Below, in pieces: positions 1-10,790 of a stretch of 64,000 bases of DNA (position 1 is the stretch's first letter; every line of letters starts with the position of its first letter). Source of the stretch: Megamerina dolium (Eukaryota; Arthropoda; Insecta; Diptera; Megamerinidae); contig OY978525.1 of assembly GCA_963854835.1 (NCBI GenBank), positions 64,326,907 to 64,390,906 of the forward strand. The letters are read 5' to 3'. The notes below the pieces were generated by a model that did no database searches, had not been told where the DNA came from, and worked only from the letters and a program-made list of their open reading frames with translations. The position numbers and the translations under genes were made by a program.

Positions 1-401
1 GGAAACATCACATTACTAGTGCCCTAGTACTAAAAGAGAAGCTGCAACAGGAATGGCAACAAATAACGGCCCTTGAAATCGAAAATTTAGTCGTTACAAT
101 GCCCCGACGTTTGCAAGCAGTTATAGATGCTCAACCAAATATTAAACGACTTATTTTAACTTTTAGTGCCTTATCAAAGTATTTCCTTTTGATTTTCAAA
201 TCGTACGTAGACTTTTGTCATTGAATTTTTTTCGTTTTATGTTAATAACTTGTTAAGTTTTTAATGAAATAAGATAATTTTTGCTATGTAATAATAAAAA
301 CATATTTAAAACAAAATTGCATCATTACTTCTTTTCATTATGCTTTTGGACATGTCAGATAGCAGAAATGGTCGCCGTACGTAGACTTTTGTCACTCACT
401 G
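1..401 (+). mobile_element. Tc1-like DNA transposon (family B), right part only
   Basis: The left part lies outside the window. The right terminus ends in ...GTCACTCACTG followed by a TA dinucleotide (402-403), the usual Tc1/mariner target. The 17-base motif GTACGTAGACTTTTGTC occurs twice, near 203-219 and 377-393, giving the inverted-repeat/direct-repeat (IR/DR) layout seen in Minos, Paris and Bari-type elements. A second, inverted and truncated copy of the same family is at 34297-34860, where the terminus reads CAGTGAGCGACAAAAGTC. The two copies differ by only a few bases, so they are the same family. Confidence 0.85.
3..224 (+). pseudogene. Tc1-like transposase, C-terminal tail
   Basis: An open frame from the window edge ends at TGA 222-224. 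It encodes the region after the catalytic glutamate of a DD34E transposase, including the family phrase ENLVVTMPRRLQAVI, which matches the usual Tc1 C-terminal ...SMPRRCQAVI pattern. The copy at 34474-34861 has the same tail. The catalytic part lies outside the window, so intactness cannot be judged. Confidence 0.8.
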
Positions 402-403
402 TA

Positions 404-576
404 CATGACATACTATGACAAAGAAATACAAAAATGAGTTATAATATATTATAGGGTAAGTGGATGTTTTACGACATCCCCACCCCTGTGAATCATTCCG
501 ATTCACTAATATCGACATCCAGTATAGCCAGTTTGGACACCGCCCGATGCTTTACTCCAGATGTTCGCACATCAAC
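404..576 (-). other. 3' end of BEL/Pao copy 1 and possible LTR stub
   Basis: Read on the minus strand, pol coding signal continues to about position 480 (VVDVRT-like phrase typical of the BEL/Pao pol C-terminus, with stops). A purine-rich CAGGGGTGGGGATG stretch at about 478-491 could be the polypurine tract, followed by TGTCG that could open a 3' LTR. Only about 70 bases remain before the Tc1-like element, so the LTR is at best a stub. I see nothing else here. Confidence 0.45.
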
Positions 577-1059
577 TTATCGAATATCACTATCTCGCCC
601 GGGGTATAATTCTTCTACTATGCCACGACACCGTTCCCTACGCGGAATGCTGAAGTAGCAGAGAAATACCAAGTCACCCTTTCTTAATGGCTTCGTTCTT
701 TGGCACCATTTAACGCGACGCGTGAGTGTAGGAAGGTACTCTGTTATGGAGCGTTTCCAGAAGTGGGCCCGCAATTGACGAGCGATGCGCCACTGCTGGC
801 GAATAGCATATGTGTTCGCTAGATTTTCGTCTATTCCCGGTGTCTGGGTAGTATTGGCTGATCCTAGTAAGAAGTCATTCGGGGTTAATGGATGTTCTTG
901 GTTTACGCTGATCGGCAAGTGAGTAAGAGAACGGGAGTTGACGACATTCTCTGTCTCAATCAGGAAACAGGTGGGTGTATGTTCCCTCGGAGCGACCTCG
1001 TTGAGCGTTTGAAGTAGGACTCGTTTAACGCACTGGACCATACGCGCGTATGCGTTCAC
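577..1059 (-). pseudogene. pol: BEL/Pao integrase C-terminal region
   Basis: The frame carries the end of the integrase core and the BEL/Pao-specific tail: a conserved VNSRSLTHLP block, then LTPNDFLLG, then WRIARQLRAHFWKRSITEYLP and a KGDLV motif. These are hallmarks of Pao-type pol C-termini. The D,D,E core lies mostly upstream and is lost or out of frame between this piece and 1123-2070. It would have joined element cDNA to host DNA. Not functional here. Confidence 0.85.
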
Positions 1060-1122
1060 AATCGATTACTTCGTCGAGTCGCTTTGATTCGTTGTTGACG
1101 CCTACAAAGTTTTTTTCCGTTG

Positions 1123-2070
1123 TCAGACCTTAACCGCATAGGCAAACCACGACGATTCACAAAGTTGCGAATGGCAACTATGCAACAGTCGATACTTAGG
1201 TCGTGCGCTAGCTCCAAATGGATTGCACGTATGGTGAGGCACGTAAAAGAGAGTCACCCACCTTTTCTCAGTGCTTCTTCGCACTGTCACATTCAAAGGA
1301 CCGAAGTTGTCCAAGCCCGTATATGTGAACGGTCTGACGTATAGCGTGACTCTATCGACAGGTAGCGGTCCCATCAGTGGCGGTATCGGAAGTGTTTTGC
1401 GGATGCGACAAACTTGGCAATTACTGATGACGTTGCGAAGAAGACTTCTCAAGCGTGGCACCCAATAACTACGGCGTATGGAACATATTGTTGCTTCTGT
1501 GTTTTGATGACCCATAAGTATGTGGTGGTGCGCTGTCACTAGCTTCGAGAAGACGTGATCCGACGGCAGTATTATGCGGTGCCTCACGTCCGTCGGAAGC
1601 CAGCTGGCAGCGTCAATACGGCCGCGCACACGCAGAACACCTTCTTCGTCAAGGTATGGTGAGAGTTGCAACAATGGACTATGTCGAGATATTTCTGTTG
1701 TGAATAAATTTACCCAAGCTGTGGTTCTTATCAACCTGTTGAGTGGGGAGAAGCGATTAAGTTGTATGAGGTCACAACTTACGATATTCAAAGCGTATTG
1801 TGGACGAAGTTCATCATCGGGAATTTCACGTTCGGCAGCCGTGGCATCTTCAGAAGGCCAGGCATCTTCTATTTCTCGCAGAAACGATGGGCCAAATGTC
1901 CAACGGGCCATTGCACCAAATTTGATTTGGCTGTTAAAGCGCGTGGCTTCATCAGCGACGTTTTCTGTTGCGGGTATCCACCTCCATTTGGACATATTCG
2001 TGGAGGTTAAGATTTCTGCAATTCTATGCTGCACAAATGGTTTATATCTCCAATGTTCGCTCGAATCCAC
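1123..2070 (-). pseudogene. pol: BEL/Pao RNase H end and integrase N-terminal domain
   Basis: Contains the connection after RNase H (WRWIPATENVADEATR, the NPADxxSR-type block) and an integrase zinc-binding domain with H...H...CQVC: VTAHHHILMGHQNTEATI followed by NCQVCRIRK. The first core segment PFTYTGLDNFGPLNVTV corresponds to the family's PF...G.D..GP motif, which holds the first catalytic Asp. The frame is lost shortly after that block, so the rest of the catalytic core is corrupted. Confidence 0.85.
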
Positions 2071-2105
2071 TTGATGACTGTTTTTAAGTCACTCCAGAGG
2101 AAATA

Positions 2106-2396
2106 TTAGTGGATCTTGATACCATGCTCTTCACGTATGGTCTGCATCAGTCGTGACCCTAACACAGCCGCTTGCAACTCTAATCGTGGCACGGTAAGGG
2201 GCTTCAATTGCGCACGCTTGGACTTAACGCAGATGAGTGTGACCTCCAATTCTCCGCGGCTGTTTTTTGCTCTCCAATATGCGACGGCGGCAAAGGCGTT
2301 CTCGCTGATGTCCACGAATATATGAAGCTGCAATTCTTCTGGTTTACCATTGCGGAAGTAAAATCTGGGAACGGCAAAGTCTGTTAGGTTTGGCAA
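2106..2396 (-). pseudogene. pol: BEL/Pao RNase H N-terminal part
   Basis: The fragment begins with LPNLTDFAVPRFYF and continues to LQLHIFVDISENAFAAVAYW. In BEL/Pao elements this is the ...IPR...ELHGFCDASxxAYGAVVY block that opens RNase H. The usual DAS is DIS here. It sits between the RT piece to its right and the integrase piece to its left, as expected for a minus-strand pol. Confidence 0.82.
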
Positions 2397-2699
2397 TTGT
2401 TTACGCCATTTTCCCTATAACTCGGCGATCCTGTCACACAATGTTTCGTCCCAACTTGCCTCATTTCGCCAAACTTCACGCATCAGTAATTTACCACCCA
2501 TAATGAAATGAACTAGGAATTCTAGTGGGTCGAATATCGACATGACAACACTAAGCAGCTCTCTCTTGGTAGGGCGTCTGACACCTCTCAAAACTGCTTC
2601 ACTGATGTTGCTAAACTTAAGTTTGAACTTGAAGCAATCTGTGACAGGATGCCAAAATAGACCCAGGACTCTTTCGCTGCAGTCACTTTCGATAAATCC

Positions 2700-3270
2700 G
2701 ATGTAAAATTGCGAATCTCGGACCCCACATTCTAATGTATCACCTTTACTTGTGATACGATGGCGATGGCTTCCTTCGGTGTGTCGAAATTATACACAAA
2801 ATCGTCGACGTAATAGTAGTCTATAATAGCGTTTATAGCTCGGGCAATGCTGCGATCGTCTGCGTTATACTCCAAAGCGTTCTGCGTTTTGACGTAATGT
2901 GCAGCGCAGGGTTAAGAAGCAGCCCCAAATGTCGTGACGCACATTTCATATATGTCTGGTTGTCTCTTTGCGTCCCCGTCTAGCCACAGAAATCGCTGAG
3001 CACATCTATCCTCCGGGCAAATAAATATCTGGTCAAACATCTCCTTGATGTCAGCACACACGCAGATAGCTCCTCCGCGGAAATGGAGAAGGATAGACGG
3101 AAATGGTCTGTATTCTTGGGGGCCCTTCAGCAGGTGATAATTAAGGGAGACACCATGGACCTTGGCGGCAGCGTCGAACACGATTTGCAACTTAGCCGGT
3201 TTGTTTGGGTTAACCACGGCGAAATGTGGAAGATATCAAATACGTGGTGCTGTCGAAGCAGCCTCTGACT
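2700..3270 (-). pseudogene. pol: BEL/Pao reverse transcriptase remnant
   Basis: A frame at 2912-3217 shows KLQIVFDAAAKVHGVSLN, the KLRVVFDASAK.....SLND block of BEL/Pao RT, followed by the fingers/palm segment with GAICVCADIKEMFDQI. Further along the minus strand (about 2770-2830), in another frame, lies the catalytic YYVDDF box followed by the family phrase DTPKEAIAI. The intervening sequence has frameshifts. Confidence 0.87.
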
Positions 3271-3510
3271 GCGACAGCTTGGGGGCATAACCCTTCTCAA
3301 CGTAGGATTCTAGAATGCGCTTATAATTGGCGGCGAGACTTACGTCACGATTCATACGATTTTCCACGCTCACCAGCCTCTTGAACGCCATGTCGTAGCT
3401 GTCGGGTAATTGAACGTCGTTTCGTCCCCATAAGAGACCGGGCCGGGACCTTGTGCCGATTCGAAAGGTTGTAGACTTCAGGATGGCGGTGCTGGTCTCA
3501 CACCAAAGCT

Positions 3511-3984
3511 TTAGGTCTCAAAGAAGTCGGCGACCATGTTGTGAAGTATCTGGTCCAGACGTATTTTAACACAAAGGCACGTAGTAGATGGCGTAGGTAG
3601 ATTTTTGCTGGTTGGGCTAAATACCACAAACTCCAGTTCTGTATTGGCAGAAAACGGTCCATTCTTTCGCATAGCGATGGTTGTAGATGCTAAACCCAAG
3701 TGGCAATGATCAATTCCGATGAGTAGTCTGGGTGCCACGCCAGAATGTGGCTGCACTGGCAACTGCTGTACTTGTTTGTAATTATCACGCAGCAAATCGG
3801 CCTTGCTTATGCTTTTCGACGGTAATAGCAGATTTTTTACGGCGTATACATTCTGCAGTTTATGTTGTTTCGACCATCCATGCAACTCAAGTTCTTTTGC
3901 GAGAGCGTCGTCGGGCATAGTGATGGATGAAGCTTCATCTAGTAGGGCGTAGGTATCTAGGCGGCGTTGTCTTCCATATAACAT
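3511..3984 (-). pseudogene. pol: BEL/Pao protease region
   Basis: The open stretch contains the retropepsin-like region of BEL/Pao elements: MLYGRQRRLDTYALLDEASS (AxLDxGSS-type active site, where D and the small residue are recognisable but the canonical DSGS is altered to DEAS), then ...VAPRLLIGIDHCHLG, the LIGxDH flap block. Processing of Gag-Pol would be its role. The altered active site and flanking stops indicate decay. Confidence 0.78.
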
Positions 3985-4114
3985 AACTGGTAATATACGA
4001 AATAGTAGTTTACTCTCCGTTGCATTATAGCGCAGCTTATGACAGCGGCTCGCGTATCACTAGACAGCTGCTGTGACGGCGATTGTAGGGCTAAGGCATT
4101 TCGATCGGTGTTCT

Positions 4115-5642
4115 TTAAAGATGGTGGTACTGACGGTCATTGTGATTTGGCTTCGTGGAGTAAATGGTGGTGAACTCTTCGGCCTCCATCGATGGCACAC
4201 TCTTTCCTTTGTATGCAGTTGCGTGTAATGTGACCGGTATTTTCACTTCCGTCCATCTACCGGACACCGAGGTATCGGTGAAACGTTTGCAGTTGGGCAC
4301 TTTGTGTTGGTCTTGGCATATTGAGCATTTTTGCATCTGCTGTCTTTCATCCACATGAAGAATTTCCCCTCGTTTTGGCTCACGGGTGGCAACCTGACTT
4401 TCATCGTGAATCGTGCAAATAATATTGGCGAGCAGGATAAGCCACTCACTGAAATATGCTGTAGCCGCCGCTGTAGCACGCGGGTGTACAGTGGCGGCAT
4501 ACCGACTCCACTCGATGCGCTTAGTCATAGGTAGCTTTGAGATAAGCTCATCGAGTAACGACGGGTTTGAAAGATGATGCTCGGCGTTGGCTGACTGCAG
4601 AAATGTGCAGATATTTTGATTAACTTGGTCAACGCATTCTCCGAAATCGGCGTGATTTTTTTATTTGCGACAGCTGACTACGTATGAGCTATTCCGATCG
4701 ACCATACCTAAATTTAAGTTGCTCAATAATGCAGGCAACGTTGTTAGGGTGAATCAGCAACCATCTCACGAGCATCACCCTACAAACACTTTTGCAACCG
4801 TTGATTATTGTCAAAATTGGTATAACCATAGACTGCAGTGGGTTTATTAAAGGCTATATAAAATACAGGCCAATCTTCTGGACGGCCACTAAACTCTGGC
4901 AAGTTCAACAATTTCCTTAGAACATACGGATTTTAGTACGAATACTGCATGCTATGGTTATAACCACTGTTTGCGCTAGGAGCTGACATCGAAATATTCT
5001 GTGGTTGCGATCAAAATGCGTCATTTGTATATAACGAACTGTACAAATTATTTACTATAACAGATTTCAGTGAACGGCAGGCTTGTGTTCGACTGTGCAT
5101 GTGTTTGTACAGATTCTAATGATGGCGTCTGCGTCGACTGCGGCGGTGCAGGCATCGACTGAGCAGCAATGCTGCTGGCATATGTAACGGCAGATTTATC
5201 GTTTCTGTGTAACGTTTCTAAGAGCTTCATTCTGTAAGTCACGCTCCCTTATCTGTACCTGCGTGGCTTTTAGGTGGACTTTCAATAAGGCTAGCCGTTT
5301 CTCCCTGGTGTGGAGATCGATGCCCTGCTTGGTTGACGCACTCTGTGTGTTATTACTGTAGGCTCCAGTGGCGTTGGGATCATTAGCTGGTACGACTACT
5401 CCATCGGCGGAAGATGTAGCTTTGGCGATTAGGGCGGCTGTAGTGTCCCTGGCTGACACAGTAATTTCGAACATATCACGTGACCCCTCGGCAACTGGGG
5501 TTAACGCAATGGAATTCTTATTCATATTGCTACGGCTGGTGGTGGCAGGAAATTCTTCTGTGCTGTTTAAGCGAGCACTCTTACGAGTTGGAGTACGATG
5601 CATCTGTCCAGTAGCAGGTGACAGTGGAAACGTTAATTCCAT
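4115..5642 (-). pseudogene. gag: BEL/Pao gag of copy 1, broken
   Basis: The N-terminal part (5196-5642, MELTFPLSPATGQ...) is basic and Ser/Thr-rich with a coiled-coil-like end. The middle (about 4990-4540, frame broken) carries the Pao gag phrases LIRSCRK and LDELISKLPMTKRIEWSRYA. The C-terminal piece 4115-4528 has a zinc-knuckle remnant CSICQDQHKVPNC. The family's typical gag length of about 500 residues fits the 1.5-kb span. Frameshifts near 5050-5200 and 4530 and several stops break the frame. Confidence 0.8.
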
Positions 5643-5698
5643 TTGAAAACAGCAAACGACGTGGAGATTTAATTTAAATTTATTTAAATTTTAAACAA

Positions 5699-6041
<343 letters not shown>

Positions 6042-6044
<3 letters not shown>

Positions 6045-6780
6045 GGTTTAATTTGCTTTTGTCTTTCCGCTTGCAAATCATTACTTATTAAATTTAAAAG
6101 TATATGTATAAGTAATTATATTGAGAACAAAAATGTCGCGCACTGGTCGAGAAATCGGGTTTTTCTTGTTTTTTTGTTTCTAATTTTTAATTTTAATTTT
6201 ACGTTGCGAAGACTGCTTTTTTCGAGGTGATCAACAATAAGGAAGAAAGTAATACTAATAAAAAAAAGTGATGAGAAAGAGTAAAGGAAAATTGAGTACG
6301 AGAGAGAGAGAGATAGAGAGAATGAGATAAAAAAATAGCGGGATGAAATAAAACAGGGTTGCAAGCTTTATGCGGCAGTGCGCGACACACGTCTTCTGGC
6401 GTAGACATTCCGCCCCTCTTGCAAGAATACTGCCAAAGAGACGGAACTTCCATTCGAGAGGGAGGGAATGAGAGAAAAAATAAAAAATTAAAAGTAAATA
6501 AAAATAAAATAACATAATACGGGTGTGGCATCAGAGGCTTATATATTGCTCAAGCCCGAATCTTAAAATCACCTTAGGCGGGATCGAATGCATTGCCATT
6601 CGAGTGCAAGTCCTCTCGTGAACTGAACGAGCTTTTTTTGAGCAGTGATGTGCAAAACTTGATAATCCGTTGAATATTGCTGTACGGGAAGTGCTACGTG
6701 TGGTAAGTACCTTTGACGGGAGTTGTCGCGTTGTTATGTACGATCTGTAAAATTGACCTTTAGACGCTGATTTCGGGTCA
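6042..6780. other. Unassigned AT-rich stretch with dispersed repeat R1
   Basis: No gene is visible. Positions 6083-6128 match 12614-12659 almost base for base (TTAAATTTAAAAGTATATGT is the core), and the similarity resumes at about 6210-6258 versus 12690-12735 (TCAACAATAAGGAAGAA-like). The interval between the blocks differs in length. A GA-rich stretch (GAGAGAGAGAGATAGAGAGA) lies at about 6301-6322. Confidence 0.6.
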
Positions 6781-6789
6781 TGTCGCGCT

Positions 6790-7363
6790 CTGTAAAGCAG
6801 GGAGTGATGTTGCTTCCACAAAACGGCATGAAAACTTGCTTTAGCACTTTGCTAAGGTATGTGAAGTTGCAAGGCAGTTGTTGCAAATATTATGTTGACG
6901 CACAAAGAGTGTTCTCTCTACAACCGTAAGTTTGGAGAACTCTGTACACTTCGCAGGGGGTGCATGTCTCTACATAACGGGCAGCATGTCTTCCACGAAC
7001 TCAACTTTTTTGTTGGGTTGAGAGAGTCATTTGTACATTTGGGGTGCTTTTTACCGATATTTCCTATCACACAAGGAGGCAAACATCGCAGTTTTTCGAG
7101 GCTGAGTTTGTTGAGATGATGATATCCCGGAATTGGCGTTGCATCACAATGAGTGTTGGGTCCATTCACCAACCTGTGAAGCAGAGAGTGGTGCTTTTTC
7201 CGGAAGAATGAACACTTGAATAAGCGCTTGCAATTACTAAATTCGTGTGAATTAGCAAAGCAGTTGATGCACAGATTCTGCTTTCTCACTACGTTCTATC
7301 GTTCTTCTATTGATAGTTTATGGGAATCCGGGCAATGGCGAAGAGAGTGTGTTTTTCTGCATA
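6790..7363 (-). pseudogene. gag: BEL/Pao gag zinc-knuckle segment, duplicated in tandem
   Basis: Two successive zinc-knuckle modules are present. The first (about 7363-7190) reads CPLCRKTHSLRHC, then LCINCFANSHEFSNC, then KKHHSLLHR, with one stop (TAG) between the halves. The second (about 6990-6790) reads CCPLCRDMHPLR, then in a shifted frame CNNCLATSHTLAKC, then KQHHSLLYR. BEL/Pao gag normally has one C-P-L-C....C-x-N-C....H....C....HHTLLH module. The head-to-tail repeat with different disruptions suggests an internal duplication followed by decay. Confidence 0.78.
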
Positions 7364-7375
7364 AAGGACAATCAC

Positions 7376-7766
7376 AGTGGGTTCCGTAGCTCAGTGGTTA
7401 GTGCGTTGGCCTTCTGATCTGTAGGTCGTGGGTTCAATCCCCGGCTGAAGCATAACAAAATTTAGTATCGAAAAGATTTTTCTTTCGAACGGTACCCACC
7501 TGCCGGCAAGAATTGGCAATTTTTCCGGCAGTAAAAATTTGCCAAAAATGCTTCTTAAAAGAGCTCTGTGGCAAAACTAAGTTAAAGTGATGTCACAAGG
7601 GTTCTGCCGTTCGGAACCGGCTAATATAAGTAGGTCCCTTCTAATGCTGTCCAAATTCAACACGCACAACAGTATTGGAATAGAAGCTTGGTGGTATCAC
7701 AATGGGTCTTTCTGGCCTAAGTGTGTCCTCCCAGAGAGAGGGCAGCCCCATAACCTACCCTAACCT
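7376..7766 (+). mobile_element. tRNA-derived SINE with 12-bp target-site duplication
   Basis: The body is flanked by perfect direct repeats AAGGACAATCAC at 7364-7375 and 7767-7778. The 5' end (about 7378-7450) is tRNA-like, with an A-box TAGCTCAGTGGT at 7387-7398 and a B-box GGTTCAATCCC at 7431-7441 at tRNA spacing. The anticodon-loop region CTTCTGA resembles tRNA-Arg(UCU), though the stem pairs poorly. A 315-base body follows, ending in TAACCTACCCTAACCT. Its 3' 90 bases resemble the 3' end of the LINE at 58079-60650. Transcription would be by RNA polymerase III. A fragment of a second copy is at about 55010-55078 (-). Confidence 0.88.
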
Positions 7767-7778
7767 AAGGACAATCAC

Positions 7779-8377
7779 GACTTACAACTTTAACGTGACA
7801 CGTGTTGATTTTTCTTGGAATCGTTGGAGGGCTGTTTGTTCGCCTGGGAGGCCTACGGGTTGCCTATTCGACGGCTGGCTAAATTGACAATTCTGTGGCT
7901 GGCTGGGTACCGGGAACCACTTCGAATGTCTGCGACCGATTCCAAAATCTGACATCGCTCAGTTAAAAAGGCGTCGAAGTCACTCCATTTTGGAATTTCG
8001 CGCTTATTTTTCAACGACTGTTCCCAAAGACACAGTGTTGTGTCGGGAATCTTCGTGGATCACAAGTATATGATTATCGCATCCCAATGAGAAGTATCAA
8101 CATTTAGCAGCTTAAGATGAGTGATGCTGTCATTAATCGTACGTTGCAGTCGCTTTAGTTAGGGCCGGTTTCTTGAGTTATCGCCTGCAGATTGAAAAGG
8201 GATTTGAACTGTAGGTTGACCAGAATTCTCTTATTTTCTATCCCCGAGATTATGCCAAGCTAGAGCGAAGTCATCATTAGTCAAGGGAGTAGACTGAATG
8301 ATGCTATGTGCTTTTCATCGGGTTTTCTACAGCAAATGATATAATTTTTCCACTGGCGACAGACGGGGGTTATTACG
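7779..8377 (-). pseudogene. gag: BEL/Pao gag central part, copy 2
   Basis: Read on the minus strand from the solo LTR: NNPRLSPVEKLYHLL, LTNDDFALAW, a THLKLLNVDTSHWDAII segment (the Pao gag L...L....HWD.ll.. block), then PKWSDFDAFLTERCQILES. Stops and small frameshifts interrupt it. The SINE inserted at its left end and the solo LTR at its right end. The plus-strand copy 3 at 53565-54020 carries the same blocks. Confidence 0.8.
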
Positions 8378-8710
8378 GTATTGTAACACGCGTATTCGTG
8401 TTACAAATACCGAATATTAATATATTCGGCATCAAATAAATTTATAGAAAAATAATAATAATAATTATAAAATAAACAATAAAAAAAATAATAAAAATAA
8501 AAATCATGTCGCGATTCGGTGTCGAACCCGTACATGTGGGCAAGGTCAGGTGGTGGGACGAACCCACGAAACACTTGCGCCAAAAACACATTATTACTTC
8601 GATACGGATAAATAAGTTTGCATATTTGCTTGTGCTTAATTCAGTTGATGTAAATTAATTGATATAAATTAATTTGAATTTACATGTAATGTATGTATAT
8701 ATGTAATGTA

Positions 8711-10006
8711 AAGGGTTATCCATTTCGCGGTTTCAAAAGTATAGGGCTAGAATTCGACATCTGTCAAACTGAGTTGTTAAATCAATTTCTTTCTTTTTCA
8801 GCTCAAAGTCTGACATTTGCGAAAATGGATCGCTTAACTATCGCACAACGCATTAAAATTGTAAAAACCTAATACAAAAATGGTGATTCTGCCACAGCCA
8901 CATATCGTGCTTTAAGAGGAGATTATGGTTTACATAATCGTCCAACTACGCAAGCAATTGGCAAAATTGTGAAGAAATATGAAGAGACTGGATCGTTTAC
9001 AGATATTGTAAGGCCTGTGCATCATCGTTTCGCTCGTACCACCGAAAATATCGCTGCTGTAAATGAAAGTGTTGCCGAAGACCCGAATGTGTCGATTCCT
9101 CGTCGTTCTCAGGAATTAGGACTGTCTTACGGCACATTATGGCGTATTTTGCATTTGGATCTACACCTACATCCATATAAAATCCAGCTCACACAACAAC
9201 TGAAGCCAGCTGACCATTCACAACGTCGTAGATACGTCGAATGGGTGCTTGAACAACAGGCGGTGGACGGCGATTTTTCGAACAAAATTTTCTTCAGCGA
9301 CGAAGCATATTTCTCACTCGGTGGGTATGTTAACAAACAAAATTGTCGTATTTGGGGTTCTGAGAATCCTCAAGTAATTGAAGAGAGGCCACTACATCCA
9401 CAAAAAGTCACTTCTTGGTGCGCTCTTTGTCCGGAGGTGTGATTGGACTTCTTCGAAAACGAAGATGGAACGACTGTCACCGTCAATTCGGAGCGTTATG
9501 GTCATATGATAACCGACTTTTTTTTGCCTGCTATTGAAGAATACGACTTAGAGAATATGTGGTTTCAACAAGACGGTGCCACATGCCACACAACTCGAGC
9601 GAATATGGCTTTATTGTAAGAGAAATTTTCTGGCGTAATTTCTCGTCGTGGCGATATCAAGTGGCCACCAAGATCATGCGATTTGACACCGCTTGACTTT
9701 TTTTTATGGGGCTACGCGAAAGACCGTGTTTATGCAGATAAACCTTTAACTCTTGAGCACCTAAAAACCAACATTCGTCACGTTATGGCTGAGATACCGC
9801 CCAATATGTGTCAAAAAGTGGTCGAAAATTACCTCAAAAGAATCGATGCTTGCAACAATTCGCGAGGTGGTCATTTAAATGATGTAGTATTTCACACATA
9901 ATGTCAACGTTCAAACTTTATAATAAAAAAGAAATATCATGATAAAAAATATTTTATATGTGTTTTACTTACATTTACTTTTGAAACCGCAAAATGGATA
10001 AACCTT
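8711..10006 (+). mobile_element. mariner-superfamily transposon, 1.3 kb, TA-flanked
   Basis: Terminal inverted repeats of about 30 bp: left AAGGGTTATCCATTTCGCGG at 8711 onward, and right end reverse-complementing to AAGGTTTATCCATTTTGCGG, finishing at 10006. TA dinucleotides flank both sides (8709-8710 and 10007-10008). The element lies inside the solo LTR at 8382-10840, so it is younger than that LTR. It encodes one transposase frame that has three stops. Confidence 0.92.
8825..9901 (+). pseudogene. mariner-type transposase (DD-D), three in-frame stops
   Basis: A single reading frame of about 358 codons runs from ATG 8825 to 9901 with stops at 8870, 9440 and 9617 and no frameshift. It begins with a helix-turn-helix region (MDRLTIAQRIKIVKT...) and keeps the catalytic blocks FFSDEAYFSLGGYVN, WFQQDGATCHTT and RSCDLTPLDFFLWGYAKD. 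By my count 40 residues (including one stop) separate the second Asp from the Asp of TPLD, unlike the 34 of classical mariners and closer to the DD41D rosa type. Family assignment beyond the IS630-Tc1-mariner superfamily is uncertain. Confidence 0.9.
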
Positions 10007-10008
10007 TA

Positions 10009-10790
10009 TGTTAATTAAATAAAGGCAAAAGCACAAGCAAAATAAAGCAAACACATAGAGCAGATATGAGAATTCTCGTTTGGTTTAGCATACATTTAAT
10101 AGATAAAGATCATTCTGAACCAACGAAAATCGAGAAAAGCGACTCCGTACATGACCGGACAAGCGACATATATACATGTGCTTGACCAGTGAGGATCAAT
10201 ATTGAAGCGTCTTTCTTCTGTTGCCAAACATTTTTGCAACAACGACCCGTTGGGCGAATTGTTACCAACGAGTGCTCTATTGAAACAGAACCATATACGG
10301 TGCGCGACAATACGAGTTCTTGGCCTAAAGTGATCCCATATACGGGAGCTTCGGGTAGTCAACTGCGAGCCTTCTGCTTTGCCAAAGTAGTCACTTTGAC
10401 TACTTCAAATCCAGGAGCAATCAGCTCGAGCACTGGTTCCTCCTGCATTCCACTCCTTGTCTCCCTCTTACTTGCGTAGGATACGAATAGGGTAATTTTT
10501 TAAAATTGTAGCCATAAGTGGAATAATTCAATTATAGCATATTTTTATTAATTTGTAAATTCAATTTACTTCAAAGCCTTTCTTTTTTTTTCCTTTTACT
10601 ACAAATTGTAAATTCTTAATTTTTTGTAAACGAAATAAACGAAAAGAATAGTAAAAAGTAGGAATTGTACCGCGAGAGGTATATCATCCGAGCCGAACAC
10701 TCTAGTGTCGGTAATATTACTGTCAGTTTGACAGTAAGTGTGTAATTAGGTTTTCCTCCTACAAGACTTTTTCGCTGCCCTCTTGTTTAC
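10009..10790. other. Right part of solo LTR; no gene seen
   Basis: This is the 3' portion of the probable solo LTR. Short open frames exist (about 10100-10480 on both strands) but match no domain I know. A small hairpin TTACTGTCAGTTTGACAGTAA is at about 10719-10739, and T-rich and A-rich runs lie at 10570-10650. Confidence 0.4.

Larger units (their letters stand above)
472..5660 (-). mobile_element. BEL/Pao LTR retrotransposon copy 1 (degenerate)
   Basis: Minus-strand fragments occur in the canonical BEL/Pao order: gag with zinc knuckle, aspartic protease, reverse transcriptase, RNase H, zinc-binding integrase and the integrase C-terminal tail. All are broken by stops and frameshifts. No LTR pair is recognisable: the 5' side is cut close to the gag start by a (TA)n array, and the 3' side by the Tc1-like element at the window start. 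Total length of about 5.2 kb without LTRs matches the internal region of the family. The sequence is too broken to be active. Confidence 0.88.

Noticed and set aside
7378..7450. Functional tRNA gene
   Set aside because: A and B boxes are present, but the anticodon and acceptor stems pair poorly and the segment is the head of a SINE flanked by a 12-bp duplication.
10189..10479. Possible host exon of 96 codons
   Set aside because: No recognisable domain, no splice pattern, and it lies inside the probable solo LTR.
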